From Marinobacter salicampi (GTDB taxonomy: Bacteria > Pseudomonadota > Gammaproteobacteria > Pseudomonadales > Oleiphilaceae): a stretch of 64,000 bases of DNA. The DNA lies in the NCBI RefSeq assembly GCF_011074795.1, contig NZ_JAAMPF010000018.1, forward strand, positions 372,001-436,000, given 5' to 3'. Shown piece by piece: positions 8,957 to 17,580 of the stretch (positions within the stretch are counted from its first letter, which is position 1; every line of letters starts with the position of its first letter). Position numbers and translations under genes: made by a program. The notes beneath the pieces were generated by a model. It did no database searches, was not told where the DNA came from, and worked only from the letters and a program-made list of their open reading frames with translations.

Positions 8957-8985
8957 ATAAAAGGCCCTGAAAGGGCCTTTTTTTG
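8957..8985 (+). terminator. Rho-independent terminator after DAHP synthase
   Basis: AAAAGGCCC, a TGAAA loop, then GGGCCTTTTTTT. It lies 135 bases after the stop codon. I see no gene in the 254 bases between the DAHP synthase and the next gene. Confidence 0.85.
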
Positions 8986-9076
8986 CCCAAGAGCGTGGGT
9001 CCTGGCTCTGTACCCGCAGTGTTCTAACTTACTAGACTAGGGAAACGGGTAATTTCACCGTTTTCGGAGGCAAACC

Positions 9077-10525
9077 ATGACCGACCAGAAGCGAAAAGTC
9101 GACGTTGCGATCATCGGCACAGGGACAGCCGGGATGGGCGCCTATAAAGCGGCCCGGGATCACACCGATAATCTGGTGATTATCGAGGGGGGACCGTACG
9201 GCACGACCTGTGCCCGGGTGGGCTGCATGCCGAGCAAGCTGCTGATCGCGGCAGCCGACGCAGCCCACGACATGAAGCATGCGGGACTGTTCGGGGTTTA
9301 TCCCGGTGATATGCGCATTGATGGCAGGGCTGTGATGGAACGGGTTCGCAGGGAGCGCGATCGTTTTGTGAGTTTTGTGCTGGACTCTGTGCAGGGCTTT
9401 CCGGAGGACCACAAAGTGAACGGCCATGCCCGCTTTATAGACCCCCACCGTCTTCTGGTTGATGACAGAATCGAAGTCGAAGCGGAGCGTATCGTCATTG
9501 CAACGGGCTCAAGGTCCAATATTCCCGGCTTTCTGACTGCCGCAGAGGATCGGCTGATTGTCAATGACGACCTTTTTGACATGGATGACCTGCCCGAGTC
9601 GGTTGCCGTATTCGGCCCCGGGGTCATTGGTCTGGAGCTGGGCCAGGCCCTGAGCAGGCTGGGGGTGCGGGTCAGGATGTTTGGTGTCAGTGGTGCGGTC
9701 GGCCCGCTTCAGGACACAAGTGTCCGCGATTATGCCCTGAAAGCCTTCAATGAAGAGTTTCCACTGGATGCCGATTCCAGTGTGTCGGGCATTAACCGCA
9801 CAGACAGTGGTGTGAATATCACCTTTACGGATCCGGTCAAGGGCGAGACCACTGAAACCTTTGAGTACCTCCTCGCGGCAACCGGCCGCCGTCCCAATAT
9901 CGACAAGCTGGGCATTGAGAACGCCGATCTCGAGCTGGATGACCGCGGTGTGCCAGTGTATGACCGGTTCACCATGCAGTGCGGCAACAGTCACATTTAC
10001 ATGGCCGGGGACGTCAGCAGTGATCTGCCCCTGCTTCATGAAGCGTCTGACGAAGGTCGTATCGCAGGGAACAATGCCGGCTTCCAGGGGAAGGTATGGG
10101 CCGGTCTGCGGCGCACACCTCTGGCTGTGGTGTTCACCGATCCGCAGATAGCAACCGTTGGCCTGAGCATCAACCAGGTAGAAGAGCAGTGCCAGGGTCG
10201 TTTCGAAGTCGGCGAGGTTTCATTCGAAGGCCAGGGTCGCAGCCGGGTTATAGGTAAGAATAAAGGCCTTTTGCGGGTCTACGGGGAGCAGGGCACGGGC
10301 CTGTTCCTGGGCGCCGAAATGTTCGGCCCCGCTGCTGAACATATTGGTCACCTGCTGGCCTGGGCGGTACAGAAACGCATGACGGTGAGCGATATGCTCG
10401 AAATGCCATTCTATCACCCTGTCATTGAGGAAGGGGTACGAACGGCTCTGAGGGATCTCAACTTCAAACTGCGCATCGGGCCGAAGATGGTCGATCGGTG
10501 CATGGAATGCGGGCCGGGGAGCTGA
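9077..10525 (+). CDS. Dihydrolipoamide dehydrogenase-like flavoprotein disulfide reductase, orphan
   Basis: A 482-residue pyridine nucleotide-disulfide oxidoreductase. It has an N-terminal FAD site ([15 protein letters not shown]), the redox-active pair in [12 protein letters not shown] (CxxxxC, near residues 45-50), an NAD(P)-binding fold ([15 protein letters not shown]), the [18 protein letters not shown] motif, and the C-terminal dimerisation domain with HPVIEEGV in place of the usual HAHPTLSE, keeping a His-Glu pair. No E1, E2 or glycine-cleavage genes are nearby, so it need not serve a 2-oxoacid dehydrogenase. The last residues contain a second Cys pair, CMEC (475-478), an addition reminiscent of the C-terminal cysteines of mercuric reductase, although no mer genes are present. 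GGAGG sits six bases before the ATG. Confidence 0.85.
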   Translation: MTDQKRKVDVAIIGTGTAGMGAYKAARDHTDNLVIIEGGPYGTTCARVGCMPSKLLIAAADAAHDMKHAGLFGVYPGDMRIDGRAVMERVRRERDRFVSFVLDSVQGFPEDHKVNGHARFIDPHRLLVDDRIEVEAERIVIATGSRSNIPGFLTAAEDRLIVNDDLFDMDDLPESVAVFGPGVIGLELGQALSRLGVRVRMFGVSGAVGPLQDTSVRDYALKAFNEEFPLDADSSVSGINRTDSGVNITFTDPVKGETTETFEYLLAATGRRPNIDKLGIENADLELDDRGVPVYDRFTMQCGNSHIYMAGDVSSDLPLLHEASDEGRIAGNNAGFQGKVWAGLRRTPLAVVFTDPQIATVGLSINQVEEQCQGRFEVGEVSFEGQGRSRVIGKNKGLLRVYGEQGTGLFLGAEMFGPAAEHIGHLLAWAVQKRMTVSDMLEMPFYHPVIEEGVRTALRDLNFKLRIGPKMVDRCMECGPGS

Positions 10526-10565
10526 TCCGCTCGGTTCGGGAGAGTGGGTCTGGTGCCCGGTGCTC

Positions 10566-10826
10566 TCAGGCAGGGAGCCGGCTCGATTCGCGAACTCTCC
10601 TGACCGCTTCTACCCGCTTCCAGAACTTCTCGTGGAAAAAGTAGGCCACTGTGTTGATGGCAGGTTCCACCATGGCAATAAGACTGCCGATAAGCAGATC
10701 CCCAGTCAGCACGTAGGCCACCGAGAACGCCACGATAAAATGGGTTACGGCAAAGGTGATCGTCTTGATCAGCGAATTGTCACCGGACCTGCCGTGGTCG
10801 TGTACAAACAGACGTATTGCGCTCAT
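10566..10826 (-). CDS. DUF2061 small membrane protein
   Basis: 86 residues with two hydrophobic helices (about 22-42 and 46-64) and a HEKFWKRV motif after the second, as in DUF2061 proteins (short predicted inner-membrane proteins of unknown function). The gene is divergent from dps across a 220-base region containing possible Fur- and OxyR-type dyads, so it could share control with dps. It ends 41 bases after the flavoprotein gene, on the opposite strand. Confidence 0.75.
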   Translation of the reverse strand: MSAIRLFVHDHGRSGDNSLIKTITFAVTHFIVAFSVAYVLTGDLLIGSLIAMVEPAINTVAYFFHEKFWKRVEAVRRVRESSRLPA

Positions 10827-10869
10827 GGGTTACTCCCGTTGATGACTCACAACCTCATTAGACGCGTAT

Positions 10870-10884
10870 TGATAATCATTGTTA
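10870..10884. promoter_or_regulatory. Possible Fur box between DUF2061 gene and dps
   Basis: TGATAAT-C-ATTGTTA matches the 7-1-7 Fur inverted repeat at 12 of 14 arm positions. It lies 45 bases before the DUF2061 start and about 165 bases before dps, so it might act on either gene. Confidence 0.4.
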
Positions 10885-10905
10885 AGTTAATTGTTTTTCG
10901 AGTTT

Positions 10906-10948
10906 CAATAGCGGTAGTTTATCGCAGAGAGATAACATGAGACTATTG
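10906..10948 (+). promoter_or_regulatory. OxyR-like dyads upstream of dps
   Basis: CAATAG (10906-10911) and CTATTG (10943-10948) are perfect inverted arms enclosing TTAT and ATAA half-sites. The layout ATAG-N7-TTAT-N9-ATAA-N7-CTAT is close to the OxyR pattern, but the central gap is nine bases instead of seven. dps is a common OxyR target. Confidence 0.3.
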
Positions 10949-11046
10949 CAGGGATTGTTGGTCTAAACTGTGCACCCGGCATTAGATTCTTTATATTGGA
11001 AGTCAAAAGTGGATTTTGCGATTTACTGGAACGAAAAGGAGACCGT

Positions 11047-11520
11047 ATGAGTATTAACTTTCTAGGTTTGGATACCGCGAAAACGCAAACACTGGCGGAT
11101 GAACTCAACTCGCTGTTGGCTAACTACCAGATTTTCTACATGAACGTGCGCGGTTATCACTGGAACATCAAGGGCGACAATTTTTTCGAGCTCCACGTCA
11201 AGTTTGAAGAGCTCTATGATGACCTGCTCGCCAAGATCGATGAGATCGCCGAGCGCGTGCTAACCTTGGGGCACCGTCCCGCCCATGCTTACAGTACTTA
11301 CATCGAGAAGTCGGACGTGCCGGAACGCAAAGACGTCCATGACGGTAAGGAAGCGGTGGAAAACATTGTAGAAAGCTTTGCCAAACTTATCCGGAAGCAG
11401 CGTGACCTGTTGTCTCTGGCAGGCGAAGCCGATGACGAGGGCACCGTTGCCTTGATGAGCGATTACATTTCCCAGCAGGAGAAGCTGGTCTGGATGTATC
11501 GCAGCTATCTGGGCAAGTAA
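11047..11520 (+). CDS. dps: Dps-family DNA-binding ferritin-like protein
   Basis: 157 residues of the Dps family, which forms 12-subunit shells that oxidise and store iron with hydrogen peroxide and protect DNA during starvation or oxidative stress. The ferroxidase motif is clear: YHWNIKGDNFFELHVKFEELYDD has the conserved His, Asp and Glu residues shared across a subunit interface. The N-terminal tail is short and holds only one lysine, so direct DNA binding through the tail may be weak. I chose the ATG at 11047 because AAAAGGAGACC precedes it; an earlier in-frame ATG at 10996 has no such site. A strong terminator follows, so the gene is a single unit. Confidence 0.93.
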   Translation: MSINFLGLDTAKTQTLADELNSLLANYQIFYMNVRGYHWNIKGDNFFELHVKFEELYDDLLAKIDEIAERVLTLGHRPAHAYSTYIEKSDVPERKDVHDGKEAVENIVESFAKLIRKQRDLLSLAGEADDEGTVALMSDYISQQEKLVWMYRSYLGK

Positions 11521-11557
11521 CTGGTTAGGAAAGCACCGGCCAGGAAAGCAGCAGTTC

Positions 11558-11584
11558 AAAAGGCGACCCCATGGTCGCCTTTTT
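11558..11584. terminator. Bidirectional terminator between dps and the flavoprotein gene
   Basis: AAGGCGACC (11560-11568), a CCAT loop, GGTCGCCTT (11573-11581), with A and T runs on the two sides. It serves dps on the plus strand and the convergent flavoprotein gene on the minus strand. Confidence 0.85.
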
Positions 11585-11610
11585 GGTTGCAGGCAGCCGA
11601 GCCTGTATTT

Positions 11611-12735
11611 TCAGACCGCCACCTCCAGTGGGGGCACCTGCTGGTGCAGGAACCACTTTTCCGTCACAACTTTGCGGGTAAACCAGTGGGAGCGCATCAG
11701 CCCGCTGGCCAGGGGCATTTTCACCCAGTCCGGAATCTGCCAGTTGGAGCCTTCGTTCAGCGCACGGGTGCCGAAGCGCTCGGAAATCGCCTCGCCATAG
11801 CTCTGAAGATGGCGGGCGGAAGCGTCAGGCGCCTCCCTGATAACTTTAGCCGCAAGCAGCGCGGACTCAATCGCTGGCCGAATGCCCTCGCCGCTCTGGG
11901 TGTAGGCGAGGCCTGCCGCGTCGCCAATCAGCAAGACACCGTCGTCAATCAGTGGCCGTTCGGCGTGAGCGTAAAGCAGATAGGCGTGGCCTTTGAAGCG
12001 GCGCGGCAGGTCTGACGGTATTCGCCCCTGGGCTTTCATATCAGCAATAAAGCGGTTCAGGTGATCCGTCAGCTTGTGATTGTCTTCCCGGCCCAGGCCG
12101 ATGTTGAGGAAATTGCCTTTGCGGAAGACCCAGGCATAGCCCTTGAGATCGCGGCAGAACCAGAGTTCAGGGCGTTCTCCCCGGGCCTCGCAATGCGATG
12201 CCTGCTCCGGCGTCATCTCAAATTCCACTTCCTTGGCCGCCACCACTGTTTCATGGCCACCCGGGCCGTCACCAAGCTCACGGGCAACCGGGCAGAAATG
12301 GCCGCCGGCTCCTACAATAAGCGGCGCTTCATAGTGATCGTTGACAATCCAGCTGTCGGCCTGACGTTTCAAAGACTTCACCGGCGTTTTCAAAGCCTTG
12401 TCACAGGCCACCCGTTGAAGCAGGTAATCGTCAAACTCGCATCGGCGAATACCATAGCTGACCACGCCGTCGTGGTCATTCTCAACCGGGGCCTGTCCCA
12501 TCATGCCGATACGGAAACTGTTTATCGGCTGCAGGGTCCGGCTCTGACTGTAATCCTCATGGTCAATGTGGAGGCTGTCCATAACGGCCGGCGTTACCCA
12601 GCCCGCGCAGGTCTTATCCCGGGGAAAGTCCTGTTTGTCGATCACCAGGATCTTCTTCCCGGCATCCCTCAGGGTCCAGGCCAGCGTGGAGCCGGCGGGA
12701 CCACCGCCGACGATGATCAGGTCGTAGTGCTCCAT
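11611..12735 (-). CDS. Geranylgeranyl reductase-like FAD oxidoreductase
   Basis: About 374 residues of the geranylgeranyl-reductase/FixC superfamily. The N-terminal FAD motif is YDLIIVGGGPAGSTLAWTL with IDKQDFPRDKTCAGWVTP after it (the KxCGG-like substrate-site region), and the second FAD motif is GVLLIGDAAGLAYTQSGEGIRPA near residue 270. Such enzymes reduce isoprenoid or other lipid double bonds or hydroxylate aromatic rings. The ATG at 12735 is one base after the stop of the CFA synthase gene, so the two are translationally coupled. That suggests a joint job on unsaturated or methylated membrane lipids, but this is inference. A long reading frame continues upstream of 12735, but it is only the shadow of the CFA gene. 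Confidence 0.8.
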   Translation of the reverse strand: MEHYDLIIVGGGPAGSTLAWTLRDAGKKILVIDKQDFPRDKTCAGWVTPAVMDSLHIDHEDYSQSRTLQPINSFRIGMMGQAPVENDHDGVVSYGIRRCEFDDYLLQRVACDKALKTPVKSLKRQADSWIVNDHYEAPLIVGAGGHFCPVARELGDGPGGHETVVAAKEVEFEMTPEQASHCEARGERPELWFCRDLKGYAWVFRKGNFLNIGLGREDNHKLTDHLNRFIADMKAQGRIPSDLPRRFKGHAYLLYAHAERPLIDDGVLLIGDAAGLAYTQSGEGIRPAIESALLAAKVIREAPDASARHLQSYGEAISERFGTRALNEGSNWQIPDWVKMPLASGLMRSHWFTRKVVTEKWFLHQQVPPLEVAV

Positions 12736-12736
12736 A

Positions 12737-14059
12737 TCAGGGTTTCTCCGGGGCCGCGGGTTTTGTATACAGGTGATGCCGATTTGACGGCAGGCTGTTG
12801 TTGTCACCGTGGGTGAAGACCACCTGGAAGAGCTGCAGGCCGCCGGCCCGGAATGCGGCCATTGAGCCTGCAAGATACAGTCGCCAGGCCCGGGTAAAAT
12901 GCTCGTCGTAGAGCTCGGTAACCCGGTCCTCGTGGTTCTGAAAACGGGTAAACCAGTCTTCCAGGGTATGGGCGTAGTGCAGGCGCAGGTTTTCGACATC
13001 AAGAACCGAGAATTCTCCGGCCTCACAGACCGCCATGAATTCGCCGATGCTGGGTGGATAGGCGCCGGGGAAGATCCGCTTTTCGATCCACGCGTTCATC
13101 AGCATGGGTCGATTACGGCCAATACTGTGGACCAGCGCCATGCCGTCCGGCTTCAGCGAACGCTTGATGATTTCGCCGAACTCGGCGTAGTTTTCCTTGC
13201 CCACGTGTTCCAGCATACCCACGGAGACAAAGGCATCGTACTGGCCCTCTATGTTGCGGTAATCGTCTTCCACGTAGTCGATAAGGTGGTCGAGCTGCTG
13301 GCGGCGCGCTTCCTCCCTTGCATAGGCCAGTTGCTCCTTCGAAATATTATAGGCATGGACCTTAACGCCATACTCCCGCGCCATATAGCGGGCCAGCCCT
13401 CCCCAGCCACAGCCCGCTTCAACAACCGTCTGGCCGGGTTTGAGGCAGAGCTTGCGGCAAACGTGCTCCAGCTTGGCAAGCTGCGCCTGCTCCAGAGTCA
13501 GGTCGGCCTTTTCATAGTAGGCGCAGGTGTACTGCATTTCGGCCTCGTCCAGCCAAAGCCGGTAGAATTCGTTACCAAGGTCATAGTGGTGATGAATATT
13601 TTCCTTGGCGTCAGTAACGCTGGTGGAGCGGGGGTTATGGTTGCGCCAGAGGGTTTCCAGCCATTTGGGCCACCGTTGTTTTGCCTGGTGAACGGCCCGG
13701 TACAGGCTGGTCATCAGATCCGGTAAATGGCCTTCAATCTGTAGCCGGCCACTGCTGTAAAGATCACCAAACGCCAGGTTTGGGTTACTGACCAATTGAT
13801 AGAGGGCTTTTGGATCGCTAAGGCAAAGGGTGAACTCCGGAGTGGTTTCTTCCGGTTCGACCTCTTCGCCATTCCATAGCCGGAAGCGGACCGGCGGCGC
13901 GCCAGTCATGCGCAGAAGCTTGGCCAGCAGCCAGCGTTCGTAACTGTGGGGTGCCCGGTCAGGCTGGGATTCTGCAACCGGAATGGACAATACGTGAGGT
14001 TGATCCTGGTTCAGATCATCGTTCTGCAGAGGCTGTGCCTTACTGGTGCTTTGAGTCAT
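12737..14059 (-). CDS. cfa: Cyclopropane-fatty-acyl-phospholipid synthase family protein
   Basis: 440 residues, slightly longer than E. coli Cfa. The enzyme transfers a methylene group from S-adenosylmethionine to a double bond of membrane phospholipid acyl chains. The N-terminal half is the lipid-binding domain. The methyltransferase domain has the SAM motif VVEAGCGWGGLARYMA, preceded by HYDLGNEFYRLWLD and TCAYYEK, both hallmarks of the family. The start at 14059 is favoured over the ATG at 14080 because GGGAGGGAATACCC precedes it. It is the first gene of a two-gene operon with a geranylgeranyl-reductase-like flavoprotein. Because of that partner, a related product such as a methyl- or methylene-branched acyl chain is possible. 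Confidence 0.88.
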   Translation of the reverse strand: MTQSTSKAQPLQNDDLNQDQPHVLSIPVAESQPDRAPHSYERWLLAKLLRMTGAPPVRFRLWNGEEVEPEETTPEFTLCLSDPKALYQLVSNPNLAFGDLYSSGRLQIEGHLPDLMTSLYRAVHQAKQRWPKWLETLWRNHNPRSTSVTDAKENIHHHYDLGNEFYRLWLDEAEMQYTCAYYEKADLTLEQAQLAKLEHVCRKLCLKPGQTVVEAGCGWGGLARYMAREYGVKVHAYNISKEQLAYAREEARRQQLDHLIDYVEDDYRNIEGQYDAFVSVGMLEHVGKENYAEFGEIIKRSLKPDGMALVHSIGRNRPMLMNAWIEKRIFPGAYPPSIGEFMAVCEAGEFSVLDVENLRLHYAHTLEDWFTRFQNHEDRVTELYDEHFTRAWRLYLAGSMAAFRAGGLQLFQVVFTHGDNNSLPSNRHHLYTKPAAPEKP

Positions 14060-14301
14060 GGGTATTCCCTCCCCGATCAAGCGTTGTCTTTGTGGCCTTA
14101 TGATGGGTCAGAAAAACAGCTTTAAAACGCCCAGTACGGCCCGGTTATTCAACTCAATTATAGAAAACGGCTGCCTCCTGTCACCCGTCTGCCAATAAGC
14201 TCCTTCCATCGGCCTGATTGGGTGCGGGAAGTTGCCACCTCCAGTGTGCCAATGATAGGGGAAGAATCAAGATTTGTTCGGATATAGATCAATTTTAGAG
14301 C

Positions 14302-14324
14302 AAAAAACCCGGCCTGGGCCGGGT
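14302..14324 (-). terminator. Terminator of the TRAP transporter operon
   Basis: ACCCGGCC (14307-14314), two-base TG, GGCCGGGT (14317-14324), followed on the minus strand by a T run. It lies 25 bases after the permease stop codon. Confidence 0.85.
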
Positions 14325-14349
14325 CTATCATTACTTCAGAGCTTCGGAC

Positions 14350-15639
14350 TTAACTGCTCATCCCGAACCAGCCTGGGAATATGAAGAGCATCACCAGCAC
14401 GAGAATCTGAAGGCCGATAAAGGGCATAACCCCCGTATAGATGTCCGTGGTTCGGACTGCGGGCGGCGATACTCCTTTAAGGTAAAACAGGGCAAACCCG
14501 AACGGCGGAGTCAGGAAGCTGGTCTGCAGGTTCATGGCGATCAGAATGGCAAACCACAGCATGTTCAGACCCAGGGCCTCAGCAACCGGCGCCAGTATCG
14601 GCACGATGATGAAGGAGATCTCCACAAAATCGATGAAGAAACCCAGAATCAGAATGACCAGCATGGCGAAAATCAGGAATCCCCATTTTTCACCTGGTAG
14701 GGAGAGCAGGAACTCCTCCAGAATATAGTCGCCACCGGTGTAACTGAAGGTCATGGAAAAAGCCGTCGCGCCCAGCAGTATTGCAAACACCATGGCGGTT
14801 ACTTTTACGGTGTCCTGGGCACTTTGCCACATGAGCTTGAAGCTGAACTGCCGGTACGCAACGGCCAGTCCCAGGGCGCCGACACCGCCCAGAGCCGCAG
14901 ATTCCGTGGGAGTCGCTATGCCTGTGAAGATGGACCCAAGCACGATGGCAATCAACGCCAGCGGCGGGATGATGGCAATCAGCGCCTTGACGATTTCCTG
15001 GCTTCGGGTGTCATCATTGATGCGCTTCATCGGCGGCGCCATGTTCGGCTTGAGCAGCGTGAGAATGATGATATAGCCGAGGTAAAGCCCGATTAGTACC
15101 GCACCGGGGATAACGGCGGCCCTAAAAAGATCACCCACTGGCAGGCCGAGTACGTCCCCCAGAATGATCAGGATAATGGAAGGCGGCACGATCTGCCCCA
15201 GGGTGCCTGAAGCGCAGATGGTGCCGCAGCTGAGCTTCTTGTCGTAACCATGTGCCAGCATGACCGGTAGCGAAATCAGGCCCATGGCGACCACGCTGGC
15301 CCCGACAACGCCGGTTGAGGCCGCAAGCAGAGCGCCCACGATGATTGTGGACATGGCCAGACCGCCTGGCAGACCACCGAAGAGGCGTCCCATGGACTCG
15401 AGCAATTGCTCTGCAAGTTTGGTCTTCTGAAGTACGATTCCCATGAAAATGAACAGCGGAATCGCCATCAGGACGGTGTTCTGCATGATGCTCATGATAC
15501 GGAAAGGCATGAACGCAAACAGATCCATGCCTTCAGCAAACACCCCGAACAGCAGGGCAAGACCGCCAAACGTAAAGGCCACGGGAAAGCCGAACATCAG
15601 CATCAGAAGAGCGACAACAAACATGACGATACCGATCAT
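14350..15639 (-). CDS. TRAP transporter large permease (DctM family)
   Basis: 429 residues, hydrophobic throughout, with about 12 membrane helices. This is the ion-coupled transport subunit of a tripartite ATP-independent periplasmic transporter, driven by sodium or protons. Family features are the N-terminal MFGFPVAFTFGG region, the GLPGGLAMSTIIVGALLAASTGVVGASVVAMG stretch and the central ASGTLGQIVPPSIILIILGD motif. Its start at 15639 overlaps the stop of the small permease by four bases (ATGA). It belongs to an operon reading DctP, DctQ, DctM on the minus strand and closed by a terminator. Confidence 0.93.
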   Translation of the reverse strand: MIGIVMFVVALLMLMFGFPVAFTFGGLALLFGVFAEGMDLFAFMPFRIMSIMQNTVLMAIPLFIFMGIVLQKTKLAEQLLESMGRLFGGLPGGLAMSTIIVGALLAASTGVVGASVVAMGLISLPVMLAHGYDKKLSCGTICASGTLGQIVPPSIILIILGDVLGLPVGDLFRAAVIPGAVLIGLYLGYIIILTLLKPNMAPPMKRINDDTRSQEIVKALIAIIPPLALIAIVLGSIFTGIATPTESAALGGVGALGLAVAYRQFSFKLMWQSAQDTVKVTAMVFAILLGATAFSMTFSYTGGDYILEEFLLSLPGEKWGFLIFAMLVILILGFFIDFVEISFIIVPILAPVAEALGLNMLWFAILIAMNLQTSFLTPPFGFALFYLKGVSPPAVRTTDIYTGVMPFIGLQILVLVMLFIFPGWFGMSS

Positions 15640-16181
15640 GCCAGACCTCCTGCGGATTTATCGCTGGTATAGGATTCGCCCAGCTTCAGTACCCGGATAG
15701 CCTGGGTGACCATGCCGAGACCGCTGGTGGCCAGGAAGAATGCTGAAACGGGAAGCAGTGATTTAATGATCCAACGATACGCCAGGCCACCGGGGTCTCC
15801 GCTGCCTTCACCAAGTGCGTAGGACTCCACGGTAAAGCTGTAGCCATAATGGATGAGCAGGTAGGAGAACGGAATCACCAGGATAATGGCGCCAATCATG
15901 TTGATCCACGCTTTGGTGGCGTCGGTCCAGCGGTCATAGAAGACATCGACCCGGACATGGCCATCGGTTCGCAGGGCGTAAGGGATACCCAGCAGAAAAA
16001 CGGCGGCGTAGAGGTGCCACTCCATCTCCTGCATGCCGATAGAGACTTCACTGAAGACGTAGCGGGCCAACACGTTGTAGAACACGTTGAAAATCATCAG
16101 CACAAAAGCTGCGCTTGCCACCCAGCCGCAAAGGTACGAAATACGCGCCAACAGATTGTCCAGCGCAATGACCCATCGCAT
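15636..16181 (-). CDS. TRAP transporter small permease (DctQ family)
   Basis: 181 residues with four predicted membrane helices (about 16-38, 49-66, 91-112 and 143-160). The HVRVDVFYDRW segment between helices 2 and 3 is typical of DctQ subunits, which pair with the large permease and help dock the binding protein. It lies 134 bases downstream of dctP, separated from it by a stem-loop, and overlaps dctM by four bases. Length and helix count are normal for the family. Confidence 0.9.
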   Translation of the reverse strand: MRWVIALDNLLARISYLCGWVASAAFVLMIFNVFYNVLARYVFSEVSIGMQEMEWHLYAAVFLLGIPYALRTDGHVRVDVFYDRWTDATKAWINMIGAIILVIPFSYLLIHYGYSFTVESYALGEGSGDPGGLAYRWIIKSLLPVSAFFLATSGLGMVTQAIRVLKLGESYTSDKSAGGLA

Positions 16182-16249
16182 ATACTTGCCCTCTCGCAGT
16201 TACCATCCGCCCCTCGCGCAAGCGACTGTCGGACTGCCTTAAACGAAGT

Positions 16250-16284
16250 GTGCCGGACAGGCTCAGCTTGAGCATGCCCGGCAC
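16250..16284 (-). promoter_or_regulatory. Stem-loop between TRAP binding protein and permease genes
   Basis: GTGCCGG (16250-16256) pairs with CCGGCAC (16278-16284), enclosing a second hairpin GCTCA-GCT-TGAGC (16261-16273). It has no T run, so it more likely stabilises the upstream dctP message or slows polymerase than ends transcription. Confidence 0.55.
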
Positions 16285-16315
16285 TGGTTCACTCTAGTCT
16301 AGACGATGGCAGAAT

Positions 16316-17395
16316 CTAGTCTTCGATTTCCGCCATTGTATTCAGGTAGGCCCGCAGGGATATGTCTGTGTAGTTGCGCGCGTTGCGCAGGTACTTTTCC
16401 TGGGACTCGATGATCTTCGCCGCTTCCGGGTTGCCCTCGGCCGCTTCTGCCAAGAGCTTGGCGTTGGCCTTGACCATAGCGTTCAGCACCTCATCCGGGA
16501 ACTTCTTGATCTGGACGTTGGGGTGCTTCTCCTGAATGGTGGCCCAGGCCTTGGAGTTCTCATGGGTTGAATGGATCAGCATGTCGTAGGCTGCCGTGCG
16601 CATGGCGACCCTGAGAATTTCCTGGAGGTCAGCAGGGAGCTTATCCCAGGCCTTCTGGTTAATCAGGAACTGCAGCTCGGTGGCGGGCTCGTGCCAGCCG
16701 GTGTAGTAATAGTCGGCGATCTGCTGGAAGCCAAGACGAAGGTCAAGGGCCGGGCCGACCCACTCGACCGCATCAATGGTGCCACGTTCGAGGGCGGTGT
16801 AAAGCTCGCCCGGTGCAATGTTGGTCGGGTTGACGCCCACTTCGGCAAACACCTCGCCCTGAAACCCGGGAATGCGCATTTTCAGACCCTGGAGGTCTTC
16901 AAGGGAATTGATTTCCTTGTTGAACCAGCCGCCCATCTGAACGCCGGTGTTACCGCCAGGAAAAGACAGCATGTTATGGGGCTCGTAGACTTCCTGCATG
17001 AGTTCCATGCCGCCGCCGTGATAGAACCAGGCGTATTGCTCATCGGCAGTCATGCCAAAGGGCATGCTGGTGAAAAACAGGGTGTTGGGAACCTTGCCTT
17101 TCCAGTAGTAGGACGCGGAATGGCCCATGTCGTACTGGCCGGCCTTGACCATGTCAAAAACGCCCAGAGGCGCTTTATGCTTGTTGGCAGAGTCGATACG
17201 GATCGTGAGACGTCCGTCGGACATCTTTTCGACCATTTCGGCCATGCTCTTGGTGGTGTCTCCAAAAATCGGAAAGTTGGGGCCCCAGGTCTCTGCCATC
17301 TTCAGGGTGAACTTTTCCTGGGCAAGTGCAGATGTAGACAGCGCAGCCGTCAGCGTGAGCGCCGTGACGGATGCCAGTACAGAACGAATTTTCAT
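16316..17395 (-). CDS. TRAP transporter substrate-binding protein (DctP/TakP-like)
   Basis: 359 residues with a signal peptide (about 1-25, ending ALA-QE). It captures substrate in the periplasm and delivers it to the DctQM permease. The MRIPG motif near residue 172 carries the arginine that in DctP proteins binds the substrate carboxylate. The stretch ALERGTIDAVEWVGPALD and the YYYTGWHEP segment resemble the TakP subgroup, which binds 2-oxo acids, so a 2-oxo monocarboxylate is a reasonable guess but not proved. It is the first gene of the operon, about 185 bases from the convergent gap of its upstream neighbour, so the promoter should lie in 17396-17580. Confidence 0.92.
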   Translation of the reverse strand: MKIRSVLASVTALTLTAALSTSALAQEKFTLKMAETWGPNFPIFGDTTKSMAEMVEKMSDGRLTIRIDSANKHKAPLGVFDMVKAGQYDMGHSASYYWKGKVPNTLFFTSMPFGMTADEQYAWFYHGGGMELMQEVYEPHNMLSFPGGNTGVQMGGWFNKEINSLEDLQGLKMRIPGFQGEVFAEVGVNPTNIAPGELYTALERGTIDAVEWVGPALDLRLGFQQIADYYYTGWHEPATELQFLINQKAWDKLPADLQEILRVAMRTAAYDMLIHSTHENSKAWATIQEKHPNVQIKKFPDEVLNAMVKANAKLLAEAAEGNPEAAKIIESQEKYLRNARNYTDISLRAYLNTMAEIED

Positions 17396-17580
17396 AGCTC
17401 AGCGTTCCTCATTGTATTTATTGTTGGTTGTGGCGACCGTTTGGCTCAACTGTACCGGTTCAGCCTTGCTGAACCCTTCTCTGAGCCACCCCGTGAGCGA
17501 CCAGGAAGCCACAAAATATTGCCCGATCAAGCTAGCACGGTTTGTTGCTGGAATGAACTAAAATGCCGGCTCCACTCGAC

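Noticed and set aside
8852..9040. 62-codon frame after the DAHP synthase gene
   Set aside because: It runs straight through a clear terminator at 8957-8985 and has no ribosome binding site or family resemblance.
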